Assembly (NCBI RefSeq): GCF_020176695.1
Contig: NZ_JAIWIA010000004.1
Span: forward strand, 43,922 to 107,921
Source: Massilia sp. MS-15
Lineage (GTDB): Bacteria; Pseudomonadota; Gammaproteobacteria; Burkholderiales; Burkholderiaceae_D
Length of the DNA stretch: 64,000 nucleotides
Reading direction: 5' to 3'
Shown here: one piece after another, positions 38,662 to 48,110 of the stretch
How positions within the stretch are numbered: position 1 is the first letter of the stretch
Layout of the letters: each line of letters starts with the position of its first letter
Program-made: the position numbers and the translations under genes
Notes under the pieces: model-generated
Told to the model about the DNA's origin: nothing
What the model saw: the letters and a program-made list of their open reading frames with translations, nothing else
Database searches by the model: none

Positions 38662-39606
38662 ATGCGTGTAATGATCCACCCCGACCCCATCGCGCGCCTG
38701 CTCGCTTCGGTGGCAGACCTGCTGGCGGCCGCCCGGGCTCGCCACGAGGCTGTGGGGACCGAGGCCGCACTGCAGGCGGCAACACGCTTCGTTGACAGTT
38801 TCGATGCGCCGCCGCCGGTAGGCGCCGGCTTCAAGTACCTGCCACCCGAGGCGCGCGCGCTGCATGCGGACGTGCTCGGCCGGAATGGCCAGGAGGGTGC
38901 CGCCGCTTTCCTGTTCGTCGCCCTGCTGGTGGCGCTGGAGCGCAGCCTGGCGTCGCCGCGACTGCAGCAGCTGCCAGCCCGGGTACTGGCGCACCAGCTC
39001 AGGCATTACGAGCGGATGGTGAGCGATCCGGAGCCGACCATGCGGGCCTGCGTGCTGGACAGCGACCTGTTCCTGAAGGAATTCGGGCTGGCTTCGCTGC
39101 GCATGGTTGCCGCCGGCTCGAACCTGGTCGATGTCAATTCCGGCGTAGGGCGTTCCCTGTTGTGGAAGAACGGCCTGCGCGACCTGCCGCGCCGCCTGGC
39201 GATCTTCGCCCGCCTTGGCGGGTTCCGTCCTTTTTTCGAGATCCACGCGCACAAGTTCCACATGGCGGAATTCAACGAGGCCGGCCGCAACGAATGCTAT
39301 CGCTGCTGCGCTGAGCTGTATGCGCTGCATCCGGAAGTGCGCGGCATGATGGCCGGCAGCTGGTTCTACGACCCCGTGGTGGCCCGCATCAGCCCGCGCC
39401 TGGCGTATTTGCGCGAGGTGCCGGAACGGGGCGGCGCCCATGTGCTGTTCGATTCCTTCAACGAGGAAGCGGCCGGGAATGCGGTTGCGGCCTCGGCGAC
39501 GCGCCGCAAGCTGGTCGAGTCGGGCCAGTACCGGCCGGCCGGCTATGTGCTGCTGTGGCCGCGTGCGCACCAGATCGCCTGGGCGCGGGCGGAGGGCGCG
39601 GCATGA
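38662..39606 (+). CDS. Unrecognised exopolysaccharide-locus protein
   Basis: This 314-residue protein is not recognised. It has no signal peptide; one mildly hydrophobic helix lies at about 80-95. A Cys/His/aromatic-rich segment sits in the second half (FFEIHAHKFHMAEFN, then NECYRCCAELYALHPEVRG), which could bind a metal or a cofactor, and ends in a basic stretch with YVLLWPRAHQIAWAR. It is cotranscribed with the deacetylase (4-bp overlap), so a role in glycan modification or its control is likely. Codon use matches the neighbours. Confidence 0.8.
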   Translation: MRVMIHPDPIARLLASVADLLAAARARHEAVGTEAALQAATRFVDSFDAPPPVGAGFKYLPPEARALHADVLGRNGQEGAAAFLFVALLVALERSLASPRLQQLPARVLAHQLRHYERMVSDPEPTMRACVLDSDLFLKEFGLASLRMVAAGSNLVDVNSGVGRSLLWKNGLRDLPRRLAIFARLGGFRPFFEIHAHKFHMAEFNEAGRNECYRCCAELYALHPEVRGMMAGSWFYDPVVARISPRLAYLREVPERGGAHVLFDSFNEEAAGNAVAASATRRKLVESGQYRPAGYVLLWPRAHQIAWARAEGAA

Positions 39607-40646
39607 ACATGAAGTTTACGGTCCTGCGCATTGCGCGGGCCGCCGGCCTGTTCGCGCTGTTCCGCGGGCTGACCCGCCGTCACGCCCGCATCCTGTGCTA
39701 CCACGGCGGCGCCCTCGGCGACGAATACCTGTTCAATGGCAAGCTGTTCTGCCGCCCCGCGATGCTGCGCCAGCGCCTCGACTGGCTCAAGGCCAAGGGC
39801 TTCGTACCGGCCAGCCTCGACCAGGTCGCTTCCGGCACCGCTCCCGCATCCGGCATCCCGGTCGCCATCACGCTCGACGACGGCTGGTATTCGAGCGAGG
39901 CCTGCCTGCTGCCGGTGCTGGCCGAGTACGGCCATGCGCCCGTGCTTTACCTGCATACCGAGATCTGCGAGACCGGCGCGCCGGTCGCCGGCGTGGCCTT
40001 GCGCTACATCTTGTGGAAGAGCCCGCTCAAGACGGTCACGCTGCAGGGCTTCGGCGAAGGGCTCGACGGCCACCACGCGTTCGATGAAGACGGCGCGCGC
40101 CAGCGGCTCGCGGCCCGGGCCGATGCCTGGTTCGCCTCGCTGGAGCGCGATCCGGCCACGGTGCGCGCGGCGCTCGAGCGCTTTGGCAGCGCCTTTGGCG
40201 TGACGCCGGCCGAGCTGGACCTCGATTCGCGCCGCTTCAGCTACATGCTGCCCGACGAGCTGCGCACGGCGGCTGCGCGCGGCTGCGCGATCGAACTGCA
40301 CGGGCGCGTGCACCAGTACTACCGCGGCGAACCGGAGCGCAACCTCGCCAACATCGCCGCCTGCCGCCAGCACATCCTCGATACCGGCCTGCCGGAGCCT
40401 CAGCATTATTGCTATCCGAGCGGCGCGTTCGACGAGGCGGCCGGCCCCATGCTGGCGCAGGCCGGCGTGCGCACGGCAACCACCTGCATCCCCGGCCTGG
40501 TCGCGCCTGGCGACAGCAGCAGGCGCTACTACCTGCCGCGCTTTCTGGACGGCGGCAATGTCGACATGATCGAATTCGAAGCAGAGATGAGCGGTGTGCT
40601 CGAATTCATGCGCATGGTGACCGGCCGACGCCGCATTCAGCGCTAG
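39603..40646 (+). CDS. Polysaccharide deacetylase family protein
   Basis: The 347-residue protein starts at the ATG overlapping the previous stop. It opens with a basic amphipathic lead, then RILCYHGGA (about 30-38) and the NodB-type catalytic LDDGW (about 90-94). A late IELHGRVHQYY and HYCYPSGAFDE correspond to the later NodB motifs. The His pair of the usual H-x3-H zinc site is partly altered (HGRVH), which should still allow metal binding. It would remove N- or O-acetyl groups from a lipid-linked or polymerised glycan. There is no obvious signal peptide, so it may act at the cytoplasmic face. Confidence 0.83.
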   Translation: MNMKFTVLRIARAAGLFALFRGLTRRHARILCYHGGALGDEYLFNGKLFCRPAMLRQRLDWLKAKGFVPASLDQVASGTAPASGIPVAITLDDGWYSSEACLLPVLAEYGHAPVLYLHTEICETGAPVAGVALRYILWKSPLKTVTLQGFGEGLDGHHAFDEDGARQRLAARADAWFASLERDPATVRAALERFGSAFGVTPAELDLDSRRFSYMLPDELRTAAARGCAIELHGRVHQYYRGEPERNLANIAACRQHILDTGLPEPQHYCYPSGAFDEAAGPMLAQAGVRTATTCIPGLVAPGDSSRRYYLPRFLDGGNVDMIEFEAEMSGVLEFMRMVTGRRRIQR

Positions 40647-40701
40647 CGCCGCGCCGGCCCCTGCCCGTGCTAATTTCTTACAAGCACGCCACGAATTTCA
40701 T

Positions 40702-40730
40702 TTGCAATTTAGTTGTAAAAATATTATTTT
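40702..40730 (+). promoter_or_regulatory. Putative internal promoter in AT-rich spacer
   Basis: TTGCAA (40702-40707) and TATTTT (40725-40730) are 17 bp apart in a strikingly AT-rich 165-bp gap (40647-40811) inside an otherwise GC-rich block. It would drive the glycosyltransferase and ATP-grasp genes that follow. Confidence 0.4.
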
Positions 40731-40811
40731 ATTTCAATTGAATAATTAGCTGGATAGCCTGCTGCCGCCTCGTCGGTGCGCAGCAGGCCGCTACGCGTCA
40801 GCCGGAACAAG

Positions 40812-42050
40812 ATGAATACGCCGCACAACAAGAACGTCTTACTGATCGCCTTCGAAACCCCGCCCGCGCGCAGCGCCGGCGTCCAGCGGCCGTTCCGGTT
40901 TGCCGAATACCTGCTGGAAATGGGATGGAACCCCATCATCCTCACCGCCAGCGACGATGTCTACGACCGTTTCGACCGCGAACTGCCGGTGGCGCCGGAA
41001 CTGGCGGCGCGCATCCATCGCGCGAAGGCGTGGAACATCAACAAGCTGGTCTCGCTCAAGGGGCGTTCGCCGGATGTCCTGGCGCTGCCCGACCGCTACT
41101 GGCCCTGGTATTTCAGCGCCACCCGGCTCGGCGCCAGCCTGGTGCGGGAACACGATATCGGCTGCATCTGGTCGACCTATCCGATCATGACCGCCCACCT
41201 GGTCGCGCGCCGCCTGGCCGGACGCTTCCAGCTGCCCTGGATCGCCGATTTCCGCGACCCGATGCAGTGCCACTACAATCCGCACTACCGCAATTTCAAC
41301 ACGGTCATGTGCCACCTGGAGCGCAAGGTGATCGCATCGGCCACCAAGGTGTGCACCACCAGCGTCGAGGCGGCCCAGCTGTACCGTGAGCTGTATCCGG
41401 CGCAGCCGGCCGACAAGTTCTGCACCATCGAAAACGGCTTCGTGCCTGCCGCGCTGCCGCCTTCGTCCAGTCCGGAGCGCTTCACGCTGCTGTACAGCGG
41501 GGCCTTGTACGGCAACGGGCGCGACATCAACCGCATCTTCCGCGCCCTGCGCCTGCTGAAGGACCGCCGGCTGATCAACGCCGGCAACTTCCTGCTGCGT
41601 TTCCGCGGCAGCGCCAAGGCCGGCCGCTTTGATCCGGAACTGGCGGCGCATGGGGTGGCCGACCTGGTCGAGTTCGCGCCGCCGGTGCCCTTCCAGCAGG
41701 CGCTGGCCGAGATGCAGGAGTGTTCCGCCAACATGCTGATCCAGGACGAGATCTTCCGCTACCAGATTCCCGGCAAGCTGTACGACTATATCCAGAGCGG
41801 CAAACCGATCCTGGCGGTGACCCCGGCCGGCAGCGCCACCGCGCGCGTCTGTTCCCGCCTGCCGCACTGCCAGCGCGCCTGGGACGACGAGGAGCTGGCG
41901 CGGGCGATCGCCGACATCATGGAGGCGCGCGTCCCGGCTTCACTGCCGCCACAGGCGGTAGAGGAGTTCAGCCGGCGCGCGCGCGCCACAGCGCTGGCCG
42001 GGCTGATCGCGGACCTGGTGGCGCCGGCCGGCAAGCCGGCCTACTGCTGA
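40812..42050 (+). CDS. Glycosyltransferase (GT-B fold, family 4-like)
   Basis: Started at ATG 40812 (GGAACAAG site), this is a 412-residue GT-B protein; the frame upstream to 40776 is not needed. The N-terminal domain has VLLIAFETPPARSAGVQRPFR, and the second has FTLLYSGALYGNGRDI near 225 and the donor-site segment KLYDYIQSGKPILAV near 325-339. It should add one sugar to the lipid-linked repeat unit at the cytoplasmic face. Donor and linkage cannot be read from sequence. Confidence 0.88.
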   Translation: MNTPHNKNVLLIAFETPPARSAGVQRPFRFAEYLLEMGWNPIILTASDDVYDRFDRELPVAPELAARIHRAKAWNINKLVSLKGRSPDVLALPDRYWPWYFSATRLGASLVREHDIGCIWSTYPIMTAHLVARRLAGRFQLPWIADFRDPMQCHYNPHYRNFNTVMCHLERKVIASATKVCTTSVEAAQLYRELYPAQPADKFCTIENGFVPAALPPSSSPERFTLLYSGALYGNGRDINRIFRALRLLKDRRLINAGNFLLRFRGSAKAGRFDPELAAHGVADLVEFAPPVPFQQALAEMQECSANMLIQDEIFRYQIPGKLYDYIQSGKPILAVTPAGSATARVCSRLPHCQRAWDDEELARAIADIMEARVPASLPPQAVEEFSRRARATALAGLIADLVAPAGKPAYC

Positions 42051-42082
42051 TCCCTGTTCCCATCACCTTCATATCGACCGAC

Positions 42083-43153
42083 ATGCACGCCATCAAGGAT
42101 ATCCGCCAGGCCTGGACCCAACTTCGCAGCGGCAAGGATGCGCCGGCCCATTTGCCGATCGCGCGGCAGCTGCTGGAAATGGGCCTGCTGCTGGCGCTGC
42201 GCGGGATCGGCCCCGGCTACTACCTGAAGGCGCGCTGGTGGCGTCCGTCGGTGCCGTTCGCGGACAAATGGGCGCACATGAACCGCAAGGAATACAACGC
42301 CTTCATCGACCGCTGGAACGCCCGGCCATATCAGAAAGCCTCGCAGCACAAGGTGATCGAAAAGGCCGCCCTGCAGCTGGTGAAGGTGCCGACGCCGGAA
42401 TTCATCGGCTTCCTGCACCCGCAGCGCGGGGCCGGCGCCGATGGCCGTCCCCTGCGCGCGCCGGACGACCTGGCGCGCCTGTGCCGCGAACTGGTAGGCC
42501 GCAGGATCTGCCTGAAGCCGGTGGAAGGCTATGGCGGCGCCGGTTTTGCGGCCTACCGCATCGAAGAGCGCGCGGGCGAACCGGTGTTCGTCCATCCCTT
42601 CAGCGGCGCCGAGCGCTCCCTCGGCGACTGGTGGCAGGCGGCACAGGCCAACCCGGAAGGCTATATCGTCGAACACTACCTGGAGCAGCATCCGACCCTG
42701 GCCACGATCCACCCGAACTCGGTGAACACCCTGCGCATCTGGCTGTACCAGGCACGTGGCGAGGTCAGGATCGCCGGGGCCTTCCTGCGCGTGGGACGCC
42801 AGGGCAGCATGGTGGACAATACCAGCAGCGGCGGCATCTATTGCCCGGTGCGGCTCGAGACGGGGGTATTGCGCTGCGCGGCCAACGCGAAGAACCCCTT
42901 GCAGACCATGGAGCGCCATCCGGACACGGGTGCCCAGATCAGCGGCGTGCAGCTGCCGTTCTGGCGCGAGTGCCAGGAAGTGGCGGCGCGCGCCCTGCAG
43001 GCCTTCCCGCATGTGAACGTGGCCGGGGTCGATGTCGCCATCGGCGTGGACGGGCCACGCATGATCGAGCTGAACGTGCGGCCCGACCAGATCGGCTGCG
43101 CCCGCATCAACCTGCCGCTCAAGCACGTCGACCGCTGGATGCGCGGCGGCTGA
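42083..43153 (+). CDS. Sugar-transfer-associated ATP-grasp protein
   Basis: The 356-residue protein resembles the ATP-grasp family found in polysaccharide loci (ATPgrasp_ST type). ATP-grasp features are ICLKPVEGYGGAGF (about 136-149), EHYLEQHP in the middle, NTSSGGIYCPV (about 245-255), and a C-terminal MIELNVRPDQIG carrying the metal-binding Glu and Asn. Such enzymes form an amide or ester bond using ATP, so attachment of an amino acid or other acid to a sugar is a possibility; the reaction is not established. It ends 13 bp from the convergent flippase gene. Confidence 0.85.
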   Translation: MHAIKDIRQAWTQLRSGKDAPAHLPIARQLLEMGLLLALRGIGPGYYLKARWWRPSVPFADKWAHMNRKEYNAFIDRWNARPYQKASQHKVIEKAALQLVKVPTPEFIGFLHPQRGAGADGRPLRAPDDLARLCRELVGRRICLKPVEGYGGAGFAAYRIEERAGEPVFVHPFSGAERSLGDWWQAAQANPEGYIVEHYLEQHPTLATIHPNSVNTLRIWLYQARGEVRIAGAFLRVGRQGSMVDNTSSGGIYCPVRLETGVLRCAANAKNPLQTMERHPDTGAQISGVQLPFWRECQEVAARALQAFPHVNVAGVDVAIGVDGPRMIELNVRPDQIGCARINLPLKHVDRWMRGG

Positions 43154-43166
43154 GCTAGCGCGGCGC

Positions 43167-44747
43167 TCAGCGCACCAGGTTGACCCGCACCCCGATCTTC
43201 CCGAGCAGGTTCTCGAGCTGGCCGAAGGCATGGCGTTCGGCCCCGCCCGGACGCGACCACAGGCGCCACAGCACATAGGCCGTCACCACATACACCAGCG
43301 CCCCGACGGCGGCGCACAGCAGCAGGGCCAGCACGTAATCGAGCGTCACGTGGCGCAGCACCAGCTGGCTCTTGACCGCCAGCACCGCGCCCGCCATCAC
43401 GGCCGACGCCAGCAGCGGCCGCACCAGCGGGCGGCAGAACTGGGTCGCGCTCAGCCCCAGGCAATGCGCCACCATGCCCTGGTTCACCGGGATCATCGCG
43501 ATCGCGGTGCCGAGCGAGGCCCAGGCCGCCCCCATCGCGCCCCAGTGCACAATGGCCGGATACGACACGCCGAGGAAGATCACCACCTGGATGCTCATGA
43601 TGATGGTGCTGCGGCGCGGCTGGCCCAGGGCCAGGTAGACGTAGGGAATGTTGGTCTGCAGCGCGCGGATGACACCGTACACGGCCAGCACCTGGATCAG
43701 CGGAATGGCATCCAGCCATTGCCAGCCGAGCGCGGAGGGCACCAGCAGGTCGGCCACGATGCACACGCCGACGCCGGCCGGGATGGCCACCATGGAGATC
43801 GAGGCGATCACCTTGAGGAAGGTGTCGCGCAGGGTCGGCAGGTCGTGGGCCGCCTTGGCATAGCCGGGGAAGGCGGCGCGGTTGATCGGGGCCACCAGCT
43901 CGTTCGAGGGCATGGTCGCGATCTCGGCGGCGATCGAATAGGTGCCGACCCACTGCGCGCTGGTCAGGCGTGCCAGCAGGAAGGGCGTGGCGCGTCCGCT
44001 CAGGAAGCCGAGGAGGTTGTTCGCGATGAGCCACTTGGAGGTATGGAACAGTTCCAGCTTCGCCTTCATCGAGAAGCGCGGCCGGTAGGTGCTCATGTAG
44101 TAGGACAGGGCCACCGACAGCGCGGTACTGGCCAGCTGGCCGATCACCAGCGCCCAATAGTTCTGCAGGTAGAGCGCGAGCGGGATCGTCACCACCAGGC
44201 TGGACAGCCGCTTGCCCAGCAAGAACTTGAACTCGCGGTCGAATCGCATCTCGCGCCGGAAGGCCACCGTGCCGACGTTCGAGAAACCGTCGAGCGCGAA
44301 GCCGAAGGCCAGCGCGTAGACCACCATTTCCAGGCGCGGCTCGCGGTAGAAGTCGGCGGCGAACGGCGCCAGCGCCGCGAGCACCAGGCCGCACAGCGTG
44401 GCGAACAGCACGGTAAACGTCCAGGCCGTATCGAACTGGTCGCGCCCGGCATCCGGGTTCTGGATCAGGTGCACTTCGAAGCCGAAGGACACCAGCAGCT
44501 GCATGGCCGCCACCAGCACCATCGACATCGATATCAGGCCGAAGTCTTCCGGGGCCAGCATGCGCGCCAGCACCAGGGTGCTGATCAGGCCGATGCTGCG
44601 GTCCGCCATCTTGAAGGCGATCATCCAGGCCGCGCCGTTGGCGATCTGGGAATTGAGGCTGCGTTTCTTGACTGCGGGTTTCATCTGGTTCTCTGCATCT
44701 GCTTGTGCGGCTTCGCCGTGGGCGTTGTCCTGCTCCTTGCCGCTCAT
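43167..44747 (-). CDS. Lipopolysaccharide/exopolysaccharide flippase (Wzx-like, MATE/MOP superfamily)
   Basis: This 526-residue membrane protein has about 12-14 hydrophobic segments from residue 35 on, with the conserved early pattern LARMLAPEDFGLISM typical of WzxC/RfbX-type flippases. The hydrophilic first 30 residues could be shortened by a second ATG at 44684. It would move undecaprenyl-linked repeat units from the inner to the outer face of the membrane. It is the last gene of the long minus-strand block, and its start overlaps the deacetylase stop by 4 bp. Confidence 0.92.
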   Translation of the reverse strand: MSGKEQDNAHGEAAQADAENQMKPAVKKRSLNSQIANGAAWMIAFKMADRSIGLISTLVLARMLAPEDFGLISMSMVLVAAMQLLVSFGFEVHLIQNPDAGRDQFDTAWTFTVLFATLCGLVLAALAPFAADFYREPRLEMVVYALAFGFALDGFSNVGTVAFRREMRFDREFKFLLGKRLSSLVVTIPLALYLQNYWALVIGQLASTALSVALSYYMSTYRPRFSMKAKLELFHTSKWLIANNLLGFLSGRATPFLLARLTSAQWVGTYSIAAEIATMPSNELVAPINRAAFPGYAKAAHDLPTLRDTFLKVIASISMVAIPAGVGVCIVADLLVPSALGWQWLDAIPLIQVLAVYGVIRALQTNIPYVYLALGQPRRSTIIMSIQVVIFLGVSYPAIVHWGAMGAAWASLGTAIAMIPVNQGMVAHCLGLSATQFCRPLVRPLLASAVMAGAVLAVKSQLVLRHVTLDYVLALLLCAAVGALVYVVTAYVLWRLWSRPGGAERHAFGQLENLLGKIGVRVNLVR

Positions 44748-45721
44748 GCCGACAGCCAGCGCAGCAGGCGCAGGCCGAACATCAGCGGCGTCTTGTCCCA
44801 TGGCCGGCTGCGCGCCAGCTGGTAGCGGTCGTCGCTGCGCGTGATCGAGCCGGGCACGGTGGTGAAGGCGGCGCTGAAACCGGCCTCGCGCGCCATGGAC
44901 GCATGGCGCGCATCGAAATCCTTGCCGGTCTTGCCGTTCGGGTAGGCGAACAGGGTCACCGGCTTGCCGAGGACCACCTCGAGCTGGCGCTTGCTGTCGA
45001 TGATCTCGCGGCGCGCGGTATCGTCGTCGAGGCTGGTCAGGATCGGATGGGTCACGGTATGGGAACCGATCTCGATGCCGTTGCGGTCGAGTTCGAGCAG
45101 CATGTCGGTGGTCAGCATCAGGCCATGCGCCAGGTTGTCGCCGACCAGTGACTCGAGCCGTTCGATCAGGGCATGGCGCGCGGCCGGCGGCAGGTATTTG
45201 GAGGCCTCGGTCAGGGCATCGAGCGAGGTCCTGCGCTCGGCGAGGCTGTGCAGCGGATAGCTGCCCAGACCCAGGTCGCGCAGGTCGAGCTGTCCGGCGG
45301 GCAGGCCCTGTACCGCTTCGATGATGCGGTCGTTCCACATATTCCGTTCGCCGACATAGCCGCTGGCCACGAACACGGTTGCCGGCAGTTTGAATTCCTT
45401 CAGCACCGGCAGGGCCAGATCATGCACGGAGCGGTAGCCATCGTCGAAGGTGATGCAGATCGAGCGCGGGGGCAGGCGGCCGGCGTCGAGCGCGGCCAGG
45501 GCGTCGGGCAGCGCCATCACGTTGAAGCAGCGTGCCAGCAGGGCCATCTGCCAGCGGAAGGTGGCGACGTCGGGTTCTGAGTCGAGCATGGGATCGGGCG
45601 CTGCCAGGATGCGGTGGTAGTTCACCACGCACAGCCGGTTTCCGCGTCCAGCCAGGGCGAGCGTGTCGCCGGCGGAACGGAGCACGCGTTCAGTCATGCT
45701 TGAAGGGTAAGGAGCTGTCAT
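44744..45721 (-). CDS. Polysaccharide deacetylase (NodB domain)
   Basis: This 325-residue protein has the full NodB set: VVNYHRI near 32-38, ITFDDGY near 89-95 (catalytic Asp and metal Asp), and the metal pair HTVTHP near 226-231. No classical signal peptide is seen. Compared with the other two deacetylases of the locus it has the most canonical motifs. It starts with an ATG overlapping the acyltransferase stop; a second ATG lies 24 bp further in. It probably removes acetyl groups from amino sugars of the polymer or of its lipid-linked precursor. Confidence 0.9.
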   Translation of the reverse strand: MTAPYPSSMTERVLRSAGDTLALAGRGNRLCVVNYHRILAAPDPMLDSEPDVATFRWQMALLARCFNVMALPDALAALDAGRLPPRSICITFDDGYRSVHDLALPVLKEFKLPATVFVASGYVGERNMWNDRIIEAVQGLPAGQLDLRDLGLGSYPLHSLAERRTSLDALTEASKYLPPAARHALIERLESLVGDNLAHGLMLTTDMLLELDRNGIEIGSHTVTHPILTSLDDDTARREIIDSKRQLEVVLGKPVTLFAYPNGKTGKDFDARHASMAREAGFSAAFTTVPGSITRSDDRYQLARSRPWDKTPLMFGLRLLRWLSA

Positions 45722-46800
45722 TGGCGGACGTCGCTATGTATTGCGGAAGACGATGAGACCGCGGTCCGGCCCGGCGCCCGGGATGTGCTACGGCCCAGGA
45801 GCTCGGCGGGCGAGCGGGGAAACAGGAAACGCATTGCCAGCGGCATGCGCGACAGCACGTGCGCCAGCAGGACGGTGAGCACCACGGTTGCGAGCAGGGA
45901 CAGCGCGAACAGGGATGCCGGCGTCCAGTGGCCCGCATACCGCACCAGCATTGTATAGATGGCCAGCGCGATGAAGGCGTGGAACAGGTAAATTTGCAGG
46001 CTGTAGCGGCCGCACAGCTCGAGCAGGCGGCCCAGCGGCAGGCGCGCCAGCTGGAACAGCATCAGCACGCCGCATACCGCTTCCAGGTCGTTCAGCAGCA
46101 GGGCAGCGGGGCGACGGTAATCCGCCACTTCCGCGAAACCGACTTCGGTACGCAGCCCCGCCCGCATCTGCAGGTACTTGACGAGGCAGAAGATGGCCAG
46201 CGCGGCCAGGAAGGACGCAAACGCCGGAAAACGCGCATACACCTTGCGGTGCACGAACACGCCGAGGTAGGCCAGGGGCAGGACATATAGCGCCGGCAGC
46301 AGGCCGAGCGGCACATAATCGCGGATGCTGGCGGCGTAGGTTCCCACGAACACGTGCGCAATGCACAGCAGCCCGATGGCGCAGGCCTTGGTGGCGGCAC
46401 TGCTGTTTTCGATTGCCATACGCAAGCTCACCAGACTGATAAAGGACGGGAGGTACCACAGCAGCGCCATGTGGGTCACCTCTTTCAGGATGCCGGAATT
46501 GGCACTATACAGGGCCAGCAGCCAGCGGCCGGTCTGCTCGATCGCGGTCACGGGGCCAAGCCAGGCGACGACCACCGCCATCAGCGTCACGATTAGCATG
46601 AAAGGGTAGTACAACCTGAACAGGTATGCTGGAAAATCTTTCGACCAGGGTGCGGCCGGCTTCAGGAAAGGAATCATCAGGAAGCCGACCACGTGGAAGG
46701 AAAAGCCATCCAGGAAGCGCGGGAAGAGCGAACGCGAAAAATCGTTGTGATCGACCACCACCAGTAGCACCAGGATGCCCTTGAGGATGTTCAGGTTCAT
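45718..46800 (-). CDS. Acyltransferase 3 family membrane protein
   Basis: This 360-residue protein has about ten hydrophobic segments. It begins with MNLNILKGILVLLVVVDHND, in which the usual R of the R-x10-H pattern is replaced by K, followed by a His. It probably O-acetylates (or succinylates) the polymer or the lipid-linked unit. Its ends overlap both neighbours by 4 bp. It lacks the SGNH domain of the 15586-17637 acyltransferase. Confidence 0.85.
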   Translation of the reverse strand: MNLNILKGILVLLVVVDHNDFSRSLFPRFLDGFSFHVVGFLMIPFLKPAAPWSKDFPAYLFRLYYPFMLIVTLMAVVVAWLGPVTAIEQTGRWLLALYSANSGILKEVTHMALLWYLPSFISLVSLRMAIENSSAATKACAIGLLCIAHVFVGTYAASIRDYVPLGLLPALYVLPLAYLGVFVHRKVYARFPAFASFLAALAIFCLVKYLQMRAGLRTEVGFAEVADYRRPAALLLNDLEAVCGVLMLFQLARLPLGRLLELCGRYSLQIYLFHAFIALAIYTMLVRYAGHWTPASLFALSLLATVVLTVLLAHVLSRMPLAMRFLFPRSPAELLGRSTSRAPGRTAVSSSSAIHSDVRQ

Positions 46801-48107
46801 GTCTTCTTCTCCGCGCACACGGCCGGAAGAATGCGTGCATCCAGCACGATCAGCAGTCCAAAAATGGCCCAGATCAGGTCGAAATACGCGAAGCTGAGCG
46901 ACGCGCCGCCCAGGGCGAATGCAAAGATGCTGAGCTGGAGCATGGTCACCAGGGTACGCAGCCAGGACGGGGCGCCGAGCTGCCTGGCCTTGCGCGCGAT
47001 CGCCCTCGCCTTGAGGAAGGCGCCGCCCAGGCAGGCCAGGAACAGGAACAGCCCGACGAAGCCATGCTCGCCCAGCACCTGGAAATAGATGCTGTGCGCC
47101 GCGCGTCCAACCCGGGTATTCGGCAGGGCGCTGCCCGTATAGAACCATTCATAGGCAAAGAAATCGCGCGACAGTTCGGCCCAGACCGGGAAGTACTCGA
47201 GCGACTTGAAGCCGCCGCCGAGGATCGGATGCTTGACCGCGAGGATGAAGCTCAGCTTCCACGCCACCACGCGTCCCATGAAGGACGCATCCTCGTCCGC
47301 CGTCTCGATCGTGTTCATGCGCGACATCCAGTCGTCCGACACGAAGTTGGCGAGACCGAATGCCAGGACGGCAAACAGGACCGCCACCGGAATCTTGTGC
47401 TCGCTCTTGAACCACAGGTAGGCACCGAAACCGGCCAGGGCGATGAAGCCGCCGCGCGACTGCGTGCCGATCACGGCGGCCACCAGCAGGCACATGGTGC
47501 CGAGCAGGGCCAGCCAGATCAGGCGTGAACGCTTGCCATACTCGACCAGCAGGTAGTAGCAGATCGGCAGCGTCATCACGAAGGCGACTGACAGTTCGTT
47601 GCGGTCGCCCAGCACATGGCCGCCCAGGCCTTCGATCTTGTGCCCGCCGCCGCTGGCAAGGAATTTCAGCGCTTCGAGGTTGCCGTAGAAGCCCACCGAC
47701 AGCACCACGCAGATCAGGAAGAAGTCCACATGGCGCTTCTTTTCCACGATGAGCACGACGAAGATGAACAGCGCGATCACCTTCGCGAAGCGGGTCCAGA
47801 TGTCCCACGAGCGCTCCGGCGGCGCCATGGTGCCGATCGTCGACAAGGTCGTCCAGAAGAAGAACAGCAGCACGACGGCGCCGAGCAGGCCGGGTTTGAA
47901 CTTGGGTTTGTTCTTCAGGACCAGATAGCTCAGGATGCACACCCCCGTGAACAGCAGGTTGTAGCGGATCACCGAAGCCGCGCCATACACCCAGGCATTG
48001 GGGAAGAAGAGCGCGGTCCAGATCCACATGCCGAGCGCGATGAAAGGGCGCTTGGCCATGGTGTACAGCAGGAAGGGCAGGAGACCCAGCAGGAGAATAT
48101 CGCGCAT
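46797..48107 (-). CDS. Wzy-like O-glycosylation ligase, exosortase A system-associated (TIGR03097-like)
   Basis: This 436-residue protein has about eleven membrane segments and a large periplasmic loop (about 230-330) with GGGFKSLEYFPVWAELS and the AHSIYFQVLGEHG motif typical of the Wzy/WaaL (O-antigen ligase) superfamily. It would polymerise repeat units or attach the glycan to an acceptor. The family is a marker of exosortase A loci. A GGAG site within the small gene upstream (minus strand) precedes its ATG by about 11 nt. Confidence 0.9.
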   Translation of the reverse strand: MRDILLLGLLPFLLYTMAKRPFIALGMWIWTALFFPNAWVYGAASVIRYNLLFTGVCILSYLVLKNKPKFKPGLLGAVVLLFFFWTTLSTIGTMAPPERSWDIWTRFAKVIALFIFVVLIVEKKRHVDFFLICVVLSVGFYGNLEALKFLASGGGHKIEGLGGHVLGDRNELSVAFVMTLPICYYLLVEYGKRSRLIWLALLGTMCLLVAAVIGTQSRGGFIALAGFGAYLWFKSEHKIPVAVLFAVLAFGLANFVSDDWMSRMNTIETADEDASFMGRVVAWKLSFILAVKHPILGGGFKSLEYFPVWAELSRDFFAYEWFYTGSALPNTRVGRAAHSIYFQVLGEHGFVGLFLFLACLGGAFLKARAIARKARQLGAPSWLRTLVTMLQLSIFAFALGGASLSFAYFDLIWAIFGLLIVLDARILPAVCAEKKT

Positions 48108-48110
48108 CGT

